A DNA stretch of 64,000 nt from Bradysia coprophila (GCF_014529535.1 NC_050738.1:8837410-8901409); one strand, 5' to 3'. Positions 36,282-48,458 are shown, numbered from the stretch's first letter. Numbers and translations are program-made. The notes: generated by a model from the letters alone, not told the origin.

Positions 36282-39200
36282 TCACCAAGACGGAAGGCCG
36301 AACCGTTGCACACGTTTCTCCTGTGCGTCCAGATCCATTCGAATTTTTTTGCGCATGTAAAATATGGGACAATCACGACTGGTACACAACACTTCTTCAT
36401 GCAGAGATCCTTGGCAACGTTGACACTCTGTCCATAGTTTGCAAAATTTCTCCTCCATCGTTCGTTGAAGCGAAAGTTCTTGCTGATACAAGGCCGCTTC
36501 ATTATTTTCACAGTGTGGACAAAGCGCTTTCTTTTCATATCCTTTCGGTAGCAGGGCCTTACAACCTAAACATGCGTCACGCTTTTGCGTAAACATTGCA
36601 AGTGCTCCGACTTTTGATGTTACCACTGCCTTCGTTCGTGTGTGTTCACCACGCAGAAGAATCGATTCGGCTTTATCACCTAATATCGGTTCAAATATAC
36701 GAAGCAGAGGCTTGGCGAGTTGATTTTCCAAATAGTATTTTGAATCGATTGGAATGCAGTTTTCCAGAACGTAAATCGGATCTTCGGCCTTCATATAAGC
36801 GGGAGTGTTTTTGGACGCAGCTGTAAGAACGTATGGTACACGATCGCCTAGTTTCGGAGCGGTTCCTAACAAAAACATTAGTGTCAGTCATTTCACTCGA
36901 AAATTTCAATATTTCAACACCCTGTCATACCTGGATCACGTTTCTTCATTTTAGCAGCCAGTTCGACGTGTGCCTGTTTCGCAGCGTATTCACTTTTCGT
37001 CAATTCTTTCGTGATGACCAATTGTGAAATGTCTATGCGATTGCACAGCAGATCGGAAATGACCTGTTTTGCGTATTCAACGGCACCATCCGGATTTCGG
37101 TCGATCAGTAGCTTCTGCAAGCAACTGTTGATCAAATTGGCAACCAACGGTGAATTGTCCCGTCGAACGGTTTCAATTCCCTTACAGTCCATTTTGTCGT
37201 ATTTATCGGGACGAGTGAAATATAGGCCGGCGTATCGTTTCTTGTTGATCAGCAGGTACGGGAAATAAACCTGGAAATTATGCAACGAAATCGTAAGACT
37301 TGGGAAAGGTCTACACTGTGGATGAATATCGACACCGACCTTTTCAAACTCCAATTTAATTGGATGGATGAACTTTGAACTGACATATTCGGCAGCTTCG
37401 CGTCCCAATTCCATACTCTTCTCCAAAGTCTTAACACCAAACTTTATCATGACTGAATCGGTGTCGCCATATATAACAACCGCGTCGTTTTCATAGCCAT
37501 TCTCGATCGTGTACTTTGTTTCCACTTCATGCTTGCACAATTCGATCATGGTACGACCTGAACAAAGATTTCCGTAATTTTTGCGCTTCTGTTGAGCCTT
37601 TTATTTAAGTCTTGACTTACCATAGCCTGTGACACTTCCCGATATTTCCAAACAAGGAAGTTTTCCCACCTGGGCACCGGTAAAACCATACACCGAATTG
37701 GCACTGATCTTCAACGCCAACTGTCTGCCATCCAAAACACTTCGTCGAAATGGATCTTTTTCGACTTTAAGATCTGCTTTGGCCCGTTTTCGAGCACTTA
37801 GTAGCGATTCCAAAATTTCGGGTAAAAGTCCCTTCCGGACAGAGGCTTTGACGAAATAATTGTTCATCGGGGTTTTGGTGATTTTGTCGTCTGTGAGGCT
37901 GAAACAAAAAAATTTGTGGTTAGGAACTTGTTGTCTTCAGCAGCTGAAAAGACTGGATCCATACCCCAAACTATCTTTTTGTTGAGGCTTCTGAAGCAAA
38001 GTGGTGTAACACAAATTGTGTGCCATCATGATACTGGGATATAGAGATGCAAAATCCAGCGTTGTTATCGGATCCGCATAATAGCCACGTTTCGGTTCAA
38101 TAACGGTGGCACCTTCAAACTGATCTTCGGCTGCTTGACTCGTATGCGACGGCATAAGGTAACCCTTTTCTTTGGCTTTGCGCAGCAACTGAGACACGAC
38201 CTTGATCTGTTGTCCTCGAGTTAATAAACAACCCAATGGGACACCGGTCACACGAGCCATTTCCATGTAATTGACGATACACATCAATTTGTTGAGTAAA
38301 CGGAGCGGAAGGTAGGCGTCTTTGATGCAATAAACAGCCAATCGTCTTCGAGTTTGATCGCTTTCATTTTGCAGATCCGTGATGATGCTGTGATGAACGT
38401 CTTCCTTTTGCTCTTGCAGAAAATGGTAGCTCACAGCGTTTAAGGTGTAGGAACGTAGTTTGTAATCTCTTATCAACACCAGCAACAAATCGAATGGGAC
38501 ACGTCCCTCGAAATTCACGTATTTGTTTTCGCGTCTTCCCATTTGCTTCGACTGTAGAACCGTATCTTTGACGACGGACTTGATGTTTTTTATTCGACCC
38601 AAGTACTCAAAGTTCTTTACTTTCAAGTGTGAAGCTCGATTCAGCAGATACGGAAAATCGAAATTGTTGATGTTGTAGCCGGTAAAAATGTCTGGGTCGA
38701 CCTCTCTATGAATGGAACAAATTTTGAAAATTATTTGACGCACGACACATTTAACCATCAGTTGCCACATACCTTATAAAATTGGACCAGGCATCCAACA
38801 TATCGATCTCTTTGTCATGACTCAGCACTTGACTACCCACAATCGGAGCACAGGTGTTTAACGTAAAAACATTTCTCAGAAATGGTTCACTGTCACCCTG
38901 TCGAATTACCATGTTGGCAATCTGAATAATTGGATCATGATTCGGTTCTGGGAAGATACCCTTTCGGCCAGCACATTCGATGTCAAAGCTCAGTATGCGG
39001 AATGGTGCAACCTTGGCCCATTCACCTTCCGGTTCATGTGCTATGAATTCGTCGAATGCCACATCCACTTCGATCTGACAACGAGAATCTAGGCCAGGTT
39101 TTCCATTTTTGTAGCGTCGGCGCCATTTAGTTGGTGGTAGTTCAATCCAACTACAGCCAACCACATTTGTGTCCACCATAAAACGAATATCAAAATCGAT

Positions 39201-40017
39201 GTTATTTTCGTAGGCTCGACAATCCTGGAAATCGAATTCATCGTAAACGATTTCCTTTTCCAGTAATCGTTTCACAGCGGCGAGCAGTCTTGGCAACGCT
39301 ATCACGATTTTTATGAACGGGAATTTCGCATCGCCATGATATCCCATCAGTGATTGTCGGTGAACAATTGACACCGACAGAATGGCCTCTTGCAAACTCT
39401 CTTTATTCGATCGCATATCAGCAATGACCACACGATTCAGTGCTTCTTTGAATGGTCGACAATGTTTCTCTTCGAATCCTTTCGGTGCTCCGATGTACAT
39501 GTACGGAGTGAATCCGTGTACATGACAACACACTGAATTGCCTTCCATTGTTACCCCGAACATACGCATAATCGGAACGGGACCCATTTGAGATCCGGGC
39601 ATTCCTAAAAACACACAATCGATTGTCATCAACCATATAATTGAAAAGTACGGTCGGTTCAGTACCTGGCAATGGTTGACCAATGTAATTTTCGATATCA
39701 ATTTGTTGGAAAATCAGAGCATCGCTCTGCGGATCTAATTTCGGTGGTTCTGGTCGGCTCCACTTAATGGACGTTTGTTGAGTTTCCGGCCCATCACCGA
39801 TAATTGCTTCTGTTTCTTCCAATTCCATATTGGCCAGATCGGCCTCGAAGGCACTTTGAAACTCATCTTCATCGTCGTCGTTCGATCTTTTTATAAACGG
39901 AAAAGAGAGAAAAGTTCTGACCAAATTCAACTCATGATCCACACACAGTAGTTTCACTTACTTAAATTTCTTTGCGAAACCTTGCGAAGCTCCAAATTGT
40001 TTACGTTTATTTTCCAT
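36282..40017 (-). CDS. PolD1: DNA polymerase delta catalytic subunit
   Basis: Seven exons in transcript order: 40017-39962, 39886-39666, 39604-38773, 38705-37965, 37898-37621, 37557-36931, 36865-36282; 1112 residues against 1107 in human. It is a family B replicative polymerase that synthesises mainly the lagging strand with PCNA. Exonuclease motifs: FDIEC (about 299-303), NNFDFPYLL (D about 386), YCIKDAYLP (D about 499). Polymerase motifs: DFASLYPSI (D about 587), [14 protein letters not shown], and YGDTDSV (about 740-745). C-terminal CysA (C1017, C1020, C1034, C1037) and CysB (C1066, C1069, C1079, C1084) bind metal/Fe-S and accessory subunits. All catalytic acidic residues are present, so it should be active. 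The first exon codes for only 18 residues and includes a basic, possibly nuclear-targeting stretch ([13 protein letters not shown]). Confidence 0.97.
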
Positions 40018-41099
40018 TATAGGGAAACTATGACAGTTTGACTAGAACATCAGAAATTAGAATCCTTTCAATAAAATAAATTCGTTTGGTAAAAATTGAA
40101 TTGGCGCAATAACATCAAAGTGTCAAACCAAAATATTTTTATAGTGGCAACAGGGATGTGTGCGCAACAAAATTATGACGGAAAAGTTAACGGGGTCTTT
40201 TCTATAAAACACACGTCACAGACCTATGGATTGAATGAAGTTCTAATACTAATCTAACGTTTAAGCATTGGGGACTATTGAGGACAAAAACTAGCTAAAC
40301 GTAAATGATGGCCGTTGTGCGACCAATTTTCTTTTTTTATATTTCAACTACATGTTATCTTGAAATCTGTTCAGATTTATTATTTTGATCCTAGACCGAA
40401 CAGTAAGGTCAGCTTTCCTTTAATTCAATACTTAAATACTTATTTGACCTCCAGTCATTGAGTAAATGCGTTGAATTTCTTTGAGACGAATGATGAAGAT
40501 GGTGCATCATCAAAGACACAATTAAGATAGGATGATTACATGCCATCTAAACACCTCGAGCAATACTATCTCTAGCAACCAAAGTCTCAGCTCTCTGTGT
40601 CAAATTCACACCTTATTTCTTTGTATTCTACAAAGACTATTCTACATTTTGACTGACTACGCTGTAATCTACATGTAAATTCCAAAGGCTACTTGATTCT
40701 TTCACCACCTTCATAAAAATAGTTTGTTTGCTAGAGAGGGTATTGCCTCGAGGCATTATTGCCATTGAGTGAGATAAATCGGTAGACGCAGTCTGTTTTG
40801 ACTATCTGGATTGATCGAGGGGGAAACAATAACGGAAATATGTCGTTCGCTCATTAGCTCATAATTTACCTTAGTTCGTTCCAGTCATTCGCTTACATTT
40901 CCATTCATTCGCTCCAATGGCAAATGCAGCCTGTCCCATCATTAGCTCTTATTGTTGCTTTTGTTGTTTCCCCCTCGAGGTTGACTGCATTTATAAAAAG
41001 CGTAAAACTTCTGAAAATTGAAAAACAGAGGTGTTGATCTTGCATTTTTTTTGTTTGATATCTTCCATCAGTTAATTTAGTTAACAAAATTCAAATTTT
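40018..41099. other. POLD1 upstream region and spacer
   Basis: The first 150 bases upstream of the POLD1 start should hold its promoter; TGACAGTTTGAC (near 40030) and AAAGTGTCAAACC (near 40116) occur there. The rest up to the retrotransposon remnant is AT-rich with no supported gene. Confidence 0.45.
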
Positions 41100-42134
41100 T
41101 TACAAGTAAAATATTTCGTTTAGATTTTTAGAAGGCGGAAGCGTACCCAAGATTGATGCAACGTTTCCTCGTTGAATTGCTATTCCTAGCCGTTGAAAAA
41201 GGTAGCTCGTTGCTCGTTTCTCTTTCGTTACTTCTGTGATTTTGCTACCGATTTGTTTTAATAATTTATGTCCAATCTTTCCGTAAACTCCAGTCGTTTC
41301 GGATGACACCGGTACAAAAATGAACTGATCTCTTAAATGGTCGTATTTTTCCAGTTTTTTATCCTCTGCTTGTTTTGCAACATAGCCAATTTCGCGTGAC
41401 GCTCTATTGACATATGATTGAGCGAAAGTGTCTGAACAGGTGTAATCCCATAGCAGGGATTTGCCCCTCGTCCAAGGAACAAGACTGAGACCATCAGGTT
41501 TTTTGCCATCGGGTGCAGAACAACCAGGTGGTTCACGAGTGCATGGTACTTCGGCCGATTTGAGCGCGCGTTGCATTATGTTGTTAAATGTTTCGTGTCT
41601 AGGTTTTGTTCCTGCAGCTTTACTACATGACAGTCCATGTCTCGCAAATTCATCAACTTTCGTTCCACACACACATTTATGTGGTTGTAGAATAGGTAAA
41701 CCTAAACGTAGTGCAAACGAAACTCTGAATTCGTCATTGCTCATGTGTGTTCCGAGTTGTGGAGCTGGAAGTGCTTGCAACCACGCACCTGCATCTTGGG
41801 AGGAATTGGCCAAAATTCGAGCTTGGTCCGGTTTTTCAACCAACGAACTTCGTATTAATGTCAATTTTCTGGCTATTTCGAAAGCTTCCCATTTGCTTTG
41901 GAATGGTCGTAAAGACTCTTCAGGTAGTTCCCCAAATTCCTGACTCCAATGTTGTTCCGCTTCCTCTTTTGCTAAATCGAACTGCCGGTAAATTTCAGGT
42001 AACAGTCCATTTAGCAGATCAGAAACATTATACACTGATGACAAAAAGCATGGAAGAGCTATGTCTGAAGCATGTCGTATTCCAATTCCGCCTTTCTTTA
42101 TTGGTAGTGAAGAAGTTAATTCAGTTCTTTGAAT
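41100..42134 (-). mobile_element. 5'-truncated non-LTR retrotransposon, RT C-terminus plus endonuclease-like domain
   Basis: An open frame runs without a stop from 42134 down to the TAA at 41100. Its start contains KKGGIGIRHASDIALPCFLS, typical of the region just after a reverse transcriptase, so the catalytic RT lies in the missing 5' part. A zinc-knuckle-like C-x-C-x9-H-x3-C (CVCGTKVDEFARHGLSC) follows, then KKPDGLSLVPW..WDYTC, a PD-(x15)-D arrangement like the restriction-type endonuclease of R2/CRE-like non-LTR elements, and a conserved tail (QRLGIAIQRGNVASILGTLP). The 5' truncation is normal for LINE insertions. The frame has no breaks, so insertion may be fairly recent. Clade is inference. 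Confidence 0.75.
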
Positions 42135-42177
42135 TTAAACAAAGCACAGTGTTTAACCCTATGAAAAAAAGCAGTGG

Positions 42178-42345
42178 CACAACGCACTTCAAGCATGAGT
42201 GGTACACTAAATAGGGTACTCAAACTGGACAGTGTATCGAACAAATTTTGACACTGTAAAAAAATTCGGGCAAGTTTTTCATATAAAATAGTACTCTATT
42301 TGACAGCTGTCATTAATTGCACTTTTGCTTGAGTGACAGCAAAAT
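42178..42345 (-). repeat. Dispersed repeat family A, second copy
   Basis: On the minus strand this reads GACAGCTGTCAAATAGAGTA, then TTTTTTTACAGTGTCAAAAT, then GTACCACTCATGCTTGAAGT. It matches, in order, the loop of the foldback element at about 10317-10450. The long inverted arms seen there are missing here. Confidence 0.6.
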
Positions 42346-42404
42346 TTTCTAGTGGCTCCTTCAACGAACATTTTGTTTATTTAAAAAATTTATCCAGAAA
42401 AAAC

Positions 42405-42564
42405 AGAGAGTTGCTAATATGACGACTGGGTCGTTTCGACGGATAGAGGGAATATGCCGAATGATTTTGAAATTGGTTGAGAGAAAATGTACTGAATTCT
42501 CTCTCAAAAACCCATATTCCCTCTATCCGTCGAAACGACCCAGTTGTCATATTAGCATCTCTCT
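42405..42564. repeat. Near-perfect hairpin element
   Basis: Arms of 52 bases at 42405-42456 and 42513-42564 are almost exact complements (AGAGAGTTGCTAATATGACG and its counterpart near the right end; GGGTCGTTTCGACGGATAGA and its counterpart). A shorter inner pair (GAGAGAAAATG / GAATTCTCTC) extends the stem. The near identity implies recent origin or maintained structure. It is non-coding. Confidence 0.75.
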
Positions 42565-43330
42565 GAGAAAAAAATCCTGAACTGTTCAAACTTTGATTCC
42601 AGCCGCTTTCGAGAGTGCCTTAACCTGTTTTTACAAAACCTAGTGAGAAGTAAAGTAAGAATGTGGTATAGACATGTTGAATTTATTGTGTTGTGGGAAA
42701 TAGAACTGTTGGAATTCAAGAAAAGCCACCAAAGACATGAATTTCTTGCTTGAGGTTAACACACATTATTTCACAAGAAAATACTTAAGTTGAATTCCCA
42801 GTCGTCCGTCCAGCCGTTTACTTGACAGCTGGAATTAAAACATTGGAAAAGTCATCTATGTAAATAATAGAGTTAAGTTTCCACATATATGAATGAGAGA
42901 TATATACGACAAAATTGTATGAGACGATGGTGCAGCGATGCGTTGAAGCGCTGTGGGAGCTACAAAGTCTCTTACATTCTGACAGCTAACTAGCTCAAAT
43001 TCGGTACTACCAACACAGGTTTCTTTGTTCCACGAATATTCAACTTTGTCGTATATATCACTCTTTCATAGATGGTTTCCATTCCACTCAACAAAAAGTA
43101 TTCCCTGAGAGAGCAGTGAGAGAGCGAGCTGTCAGATAACCAAAGCAAAAACTGAAAAAATTCAATTTTGTCTCTCACATGGAGTACATTTTTGGTAAGT
43201 GGAAATTAAGCATTACACTCGAGAGATGGCATGGTGACGCTGCCATTATTTAACATGTCTGGGTGCCCAAGTAATTTTTGGGTGACGATTAGCATCAGAT
43301 CCACCATACCACCTCTCGAGGGTAACTCTA

Positions 43331-43492
43331 TTCACGCCGTAAGTGCGGTCGAAATTCAAAATGGAAAGTGCGGAGGTCTTTCTAACGTAGCGTCATTTTC
43401 ATACAAGGAAGCGTTGAAATGTATTTTTCGGTTCACTTTTTCATCGAATCGTTCACTTAAAATTCAAATTTTAGGCATACTTACGGCGTGAA
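43331..43492. mobile_element. Short MITE with TTCACGCCGTAAGT ends
   Basis: It begins TTCACGCCGTAAGT and ends ACTTACGGCGTGAA, a 14-base perfect terminal inverted repeat, with further imperfect pairing inside (AAATTCAAAA / AATTCAAATTT). Length is 162 bases. A flanking TA on the left hints at a mariner-like target, but the right flank does not match cleanly. Confidence 0.7.
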
Positions 43493-43893
43493 TTATCTAA
43501 ACAATAGAAAAGTCACATAAACACATATGTCAACGGAGGCTAAACGGATGACTGCGAATTCAACTTTATAAATTGATATATCAGATAACGTCACATAACA
43601 TGCTTAACTGAATTTACTGAGTCTCTTGAAAATTCAAAAATTTTACAGAGTAAGGGCCTGGATCGCGGTTTCAATTCCTGACGCCGTTCACCTTAGTCTA
43701 TCTACTTCATTTTATGGATATTATACTGGTGCGCCACATATCCATAAAATATGAGACAATAAACGTCTACCACGTCAAAACTGTCATCCCTCTTCTATAT
43801 CAATAAAACAGCTAAAAAAAGTGATTAATTTCGGTAGTTTAAAGAAAATTTTCCGGTATTAGTATATGAAACTTAATCGACAGTTCTTATAAA

Positions 43894-45105
43894 ATGGGTA
43901 ATGATCGTTTCTATCGCATAAAACTGTGATAACCGCTGATATTCGCACCGTGTAAACATTAATCGCACAAACATATTTCTCTCTTTTCTACTTTCATATT
44001 TCGCCCAATTCATCCGCTAAAGGTGGCCTGTTTAGCTATTTTCGTGGACTGTTAGGATCCCGGGAAATGCGTATACTGATTTTAGGATTAGACGGAGCCG
44101 GCAAAACAACAATTCTATATCGGTTACAAGTCGGTGAAGTTGTGACAACAATTCCGACGATCGGATTCAATGTCGAACAGGTGACGTACAAAAATCTTAA
44201 ATTTCAAGTCTGGGACTTGGGAGGACAGACATCTATAAGACCTTATTGGCGATGCTACTATAGTAATACGGACGCGATCATATATGTCGTGGACTCGGTG
44301 GATCGAGACAGAATAGGAATATCGAAAGATGAGCTGCTGTACATGCTAAGGGTGAGTGGTTACGCTAAAATTGTTGGTAGTTTTTGGGCTAATTTTAAAT
44401 TTCATGTTTGGAAGACGGCGTTCGATTGAGAAATGCGTTGACTTGTACATTGGTGAAACAAGGTCAACGTTGTGCTAAAATCCAATTTTTCAAATTTGTA
44501 TCGAGACTCTTATCTCAATTATTATTGGAATTTACTGTACAGTTGTTATGATATGTATTTCTAATCGTTACCGTGGCCGTTTGTGTTGACTTCAGCCAAA
44601 TATTTGTATTTTGTAGAAAATTTATATTTGTTCGACAACATCAACTGGAATAATTTATAGTTTACTAAACGTTTCGTATAAAATGAACCTTAGGATCACT
44701 CAATTTAGTCAGATTCCGAATCGTATGAGTTACAACCATTAGCGTTAGTGTTGCTTCAAGTCTCGACTGAATTTTTATAAAAATTTTAAGTCCTTTCGAC
44801 GTTTTAACTTCCTTTCTAATTGTCTGATTTTCAGGAAGATGAACTGAACGACGCGATTTTAGTGGTCTTAGCAAACAAACAAGACATGGAAGGTTGTATG
44901 AGTGTCGCCGAAGTACATCAAGCCCTTGGACTGGAAGCATTAAAAAACAGAACTTTCCAAGTAATTTTGTCAATAATTTAGCATTTCGGAACGACTATAC
45001 GAATCAAAATTACTTTCACAGATATTTAAAACATCGGCCACAAAAGGTGAAGGCCTGGACCAAGCAATGGACTGGCTATCGAACGCACTGCAGACACGCA
45101 AATAG
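43894..45105 (+). CDS. Arl1: ADP-ribosylation factor-like GTPase 1
   Basis: Four exons: 43894-43897, 44023-44351, 44835-44960, 45022-45105; 180 residues, the family length. The first exon carries only ATGG of the coding sequence; joining it at G|GTAATG gives [17 protein letters not shown], which supplies the conserved myristoylated Gly2. Nucleotide motifs: P-loop GLDGAGKT (23-30), switch [11 protein letters not shown], switch II WDLGGQ, NKQD and TSATKG. Arl1 recruits GRIP-domain golgins and effectors to the trans-Golgi. Intron 3 (between the second and third coding exons) is about 480 bases, unusually long for this window. All key residues are present, so it should be functional. Confidence 0.97.
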
Positions 45106-45277
45106 CATTTTCATACTTAGTTAAGGAAAGATTATAGAAAAAAAAAATCGGTTGAAAAAACATTTCTTTTTTTTTCTACGAATTGTGTGGCTTTACGTTC
45201 GGACCGTTTGTATTGCATTGGAACGCAACCCAAAAGAAAATAATTTATAAATTTTTCATTTTTATGTAAATTTGTCA

Positions 45278-45283
45278 AATAAA
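45278..45283 (+). terminator. Arl1 polyadenylation signal
   Basis: AATAAA lies about 170 bases after the Arl1 stop in an AT-rich 3' flank. It is the first canonical hexamer downstream. Confidence 0.55.
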
Positions 45284-45489
45284 TTAACTATTATATTTAA
45301 CACACCACACATAACCGGTATTCAGCGTGTGATTTCATTTTTATTTTGTGTTGCAGGATGAAATGAATCTAATTTTTAAATGTAGAAATACTGCCATGGC
45401 CCATACCATTTTCAATGGAAAATTTTCATGAACTATCGTTTGAAAACAGAAGCCTCACTGCAACCCTCTGTTATATTTAAAGTCTGTAT

Positions 45490-46018
45490 GAGGGATTCTT
45501 TTGAATAACCAGCAGCTGAAGTTGCAGAAAAATGAATATTTTTTGATCAAATGTTTTCTGTGGACTGAATTTTTTGAGTAGCAGAACCAAACCTCAAAGT
45601 CACATTCATCGATACACTACCCATGCATGTTTGGTGTCATTAGAAAGCTAGGACCAGTAGCAATTAGAGAAAACAGTTTTTTGATGTTTTTGTTGCTTTT
45701 TGAATGCACACCGTCAGAAGTTCCCCGAAATAATCAAATTTTTACCTTGTAACTCCTCAGGGTTGCATTTTATGGTCGACTATTTGCCCCGAAAATACAT
45801 GCAAATACCTTTCTATCACACAATCTTGTACGTTTCGTGTAGCCGGAGAAATTTCCAGATGAAAAGGGTTTCGATCACCTCCCGCTATCCACACAAGCAT
45901 CGATGAATTTCCAAAAAAAAATATTTTAGGCTTCTAGGGACCTATTGAAGCACATATAAAAAAGTCCACTGGAAAATGGGTCCGATTTCGGCAGGTCGTT
46001 TTTCAAAAGAATCCCTCT
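45490..46018. mobile_element. Possible non-autonomous element with short inverted ends
   Basis: GAGGGATTCTTTTGAATAAC at the left and GTTTTTCAAAAGAATCCCTC at the right are near-perfect complements about 530 bases apart. The interior is non-coding and unlike the flanks in no obvious way. No target duplication is evident. Confidence 0.45.
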
Positions 46019-47753
46019 ATGTTCAGATTATAATCACAGATATACTCTTCTTCTCTTCCATTTTGTTTGTATAATTCCTGTAGTACCAATATGTAAGAAA
46101 GAAGGAAAAACGCAGAAAACTCCATGTAACCGGCTCTGCAAATCAAGCACCAGAACACGATATAAATAAGGGACCTGCTTGATGTAGTAGTCAGAGTTTC
46201 TCATATAAATTAAGTTTTTAATGACAGAATAAGGAGCCAATTGACCATTAAAAAAATATGTTTGGTTTGCAGACTCGTAGCTATCCTACCTTTCATTACG
46301 ATGAAATTTTATTAGACGAAAGTTACACTGTACCCGATAAAACCACTTAAATTCACTAAAATTCTACGACGTTCCAACGAGTTATTGGTTGATACTTAAA
46401 TACGAAACGTTTCGGAAAAGCTGTCATAACTTTGTGAATAAACTTTGCCAAAGCTTCCGCTTCCCATTCTTGCCAAACATTTGGCTACATGCACTTTTCG
46501 GATTTTCTAGTCTACAATGCTTGGATGGAAGGGGTGCTTAAAAATGGGTAGTTGAGGCAGTAGTATCCGTAAAATGAACCGCACACAACGAGCTATGATG
46601 TCAACCATATTTGCCAATTGCTGTGTGAAGAAGCATACCGGCTAAAAATCCAGCTGTGTGTAGTAGTCAAAAGACAAATTTCATATCTAAAGGGAGTAAT
46701 TAATTATGGTTCAATATTCAATGGGCGTTTAGGTGTTGCCAGATGTACAAACAGTGAAAGTCCGTCAATTTTGAAGTCGTAGTTCAGAATACACCCTAAA
46801 CATGTGGTCTCTGGCAGGTTCGTGTAACACACTGGCGAATCAGAGTCCCTTTGCAGTCCTGCTCACGCTAAGCAATGCCACTGGAAGTATTTTAAAAATA
46901 TTGAGGCTCAATAGCTTTTTACGTATCACCCGTATCAACGTATCAAGGGGAAAACGATTTTTTGGTTAATATACAGTGTTAGTACTTGTGCCGAAGGCAA
47001 TAGTTGCATGTATACTCGCCCAAAAAGATTTTCCTCGAGTTACGCATAAGACTTTTAATGAAAGTTCATTTTCCCTCATTCGCGGGCCGAAAGTAGCAGT
47101 TTTTGCTCCTAGGCATGGAAATATCTATAAATAGAATTTGTCGAGCTGGCTGTGTGGTCTAATGGGAAACTTTGTCACATTTCTTTATTCTGAACTTCAT
47201 TCTTTGCGCTCTATTTTGAAGTGATAAAACTTCAGTCTGGTAAATTAATCACGTAATATGTCATGACGTGAAGTTGGCTCACAAAAAAATAGAGCGCTGC
47301 CATTAACAATTTTATGACGAAATGTATTAGAAATGTAATAGAATTATAAATCTATTGCATTTAAGCTTTAGTTTCCAAACAGCATTTCACCATACATTAA
47401 CGGCGGTCACAGCACTGCTATAGCACTAACATAGAACATATTCGGAGGTTGATGAAATCACAGTAGCCAAAGCGTTTCTATTATACATAGATGACTTGTT
47501 TTTGGTGTATGAGTTAAAACATACAATACAAACAATCCTAAGTGGTAGCTCGTATCACTCAAGCAAGCCTCCAAATTTGACACTTGTCAATTCGGTGTTC
47601 ATGCTAGTAGCAGTGCTGTGCGGCGGTTCATAAATTACGTAACGAAATAGGCAGCATCGATCCTAGGGCTTTTATGACAGAACACGCATTTTTTTTTGAA
47701 AGTGTCATGAGTGACAAGAGGGGAAGGAGATTTCGAAAATGGGAATTTTTGGC

Positions 47754-47914
47754 AATGAAAGTGTAAAACAGGTATGGTCTATTGTCCGCCCGGAGGACAT
47801 AAAAATTTGATTTTCGTACTTAAACGCACTCATTTTCATATTATTTTGACATAAAATGTGAGTGCGTTTAAGACGAATTCGCCGATCGACCATACCTGTT
47901 CTAGACTTTCATTG
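47754..47914. repeat. Hairpin MITE
   Basis: Arms share AATGAAAGT, ACAGGTATGGTC and CTTAAACGCACTCA with their complements on the right (TGAGTGCGTTTAAG, GACCATACCTGT, ACTTTCATT). The loop is TTTCATATTATTTTGACATA-like and AT-rich. It is non-coding. Confidence 0.65.
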
Positions 47915-47953
47915 ATTTTTGGCGCTACCTAATTTATAGCTAACTATAACTCT

Positions 47954-48075
47954 AGCTACACATAGCAACGCGAAACAGACCTAATTTGAATTTTTCTTTT
48001 GTTGTGCTGTCAAGCTTGACAGAAGAACAAAGAAAAAATTTGGATTAGGTCTTCTTCGCGTCGCTATGTGTAGCT
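47954..48075. repeat. Hairpin MITE centred on a perfect palindrome
   Basis: Arms of about 60 bases: TAGCTACACATAGC..ACGCGA on the left and TCGCGTCGCTATGTGTAGCT on the right, with AGACCTAAT / ATTAGGTCT inside. The centre is the palindrome CTGTCAAGCTTGACAG. The hairpin has almost no loop. It lies 40 bases after another hairpin element. Confidence 0.7.
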
Positions 48076-48458
48076 ACAGTAAGTTGACGTTAAGCTGTCA
48101 ACTTAAACGTTAACTTTCACAAAGTAATATCTTGGAATTGATAGCAACGTCAGCACAGACAGAATTAAAAGTTGAAAGACGAACAAAAAATTTAAGTTTT
48201 TGATAATTTTGTTATTTCAATTTTTTTATTATTTTTGTTTTCTTTGAATTATCTTTAAATAATAATATAAATAACGAATAATGATAAAATTTTGTTGTAC
48301 TGTTCCATCATTATCCATATTATTAATACAATTTAATATAAATATATATCTATGTATGTATGTGTGTTGTGTGTCTGTATGTGTGTGTCTGTGCTTAGAA
48401 TACGTTACGTAAAATGTAAAAAAAAGAACAAAAAGAAATTACGAATTTTCTTCACCTT

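Larger units (their letters stand above)
42135..43893. other. Repeat-rich spacer upstream of Arl1
   Basis: There is no supported gene. It contains a family A repeat, the 42405-42564 hairpin, an inverted pair (ATATATACGAC near 42899 and GTCGTATATAT near 43048), a 162-base MITE (43331-43492) and a perfect 13-base inverted repeat at 43709-43721/43738-43750 (ATTTTATGGATAT). The last 100-200 bases should contain the Arl1 promoter. Confidence 0.55.

Noticed and set aside
43640..43690. B-box-like GGTTTCAATTCC suggesting a second SINE
   Set aside because: No A box at the right distance, no tail and no flanking duplication could be found.
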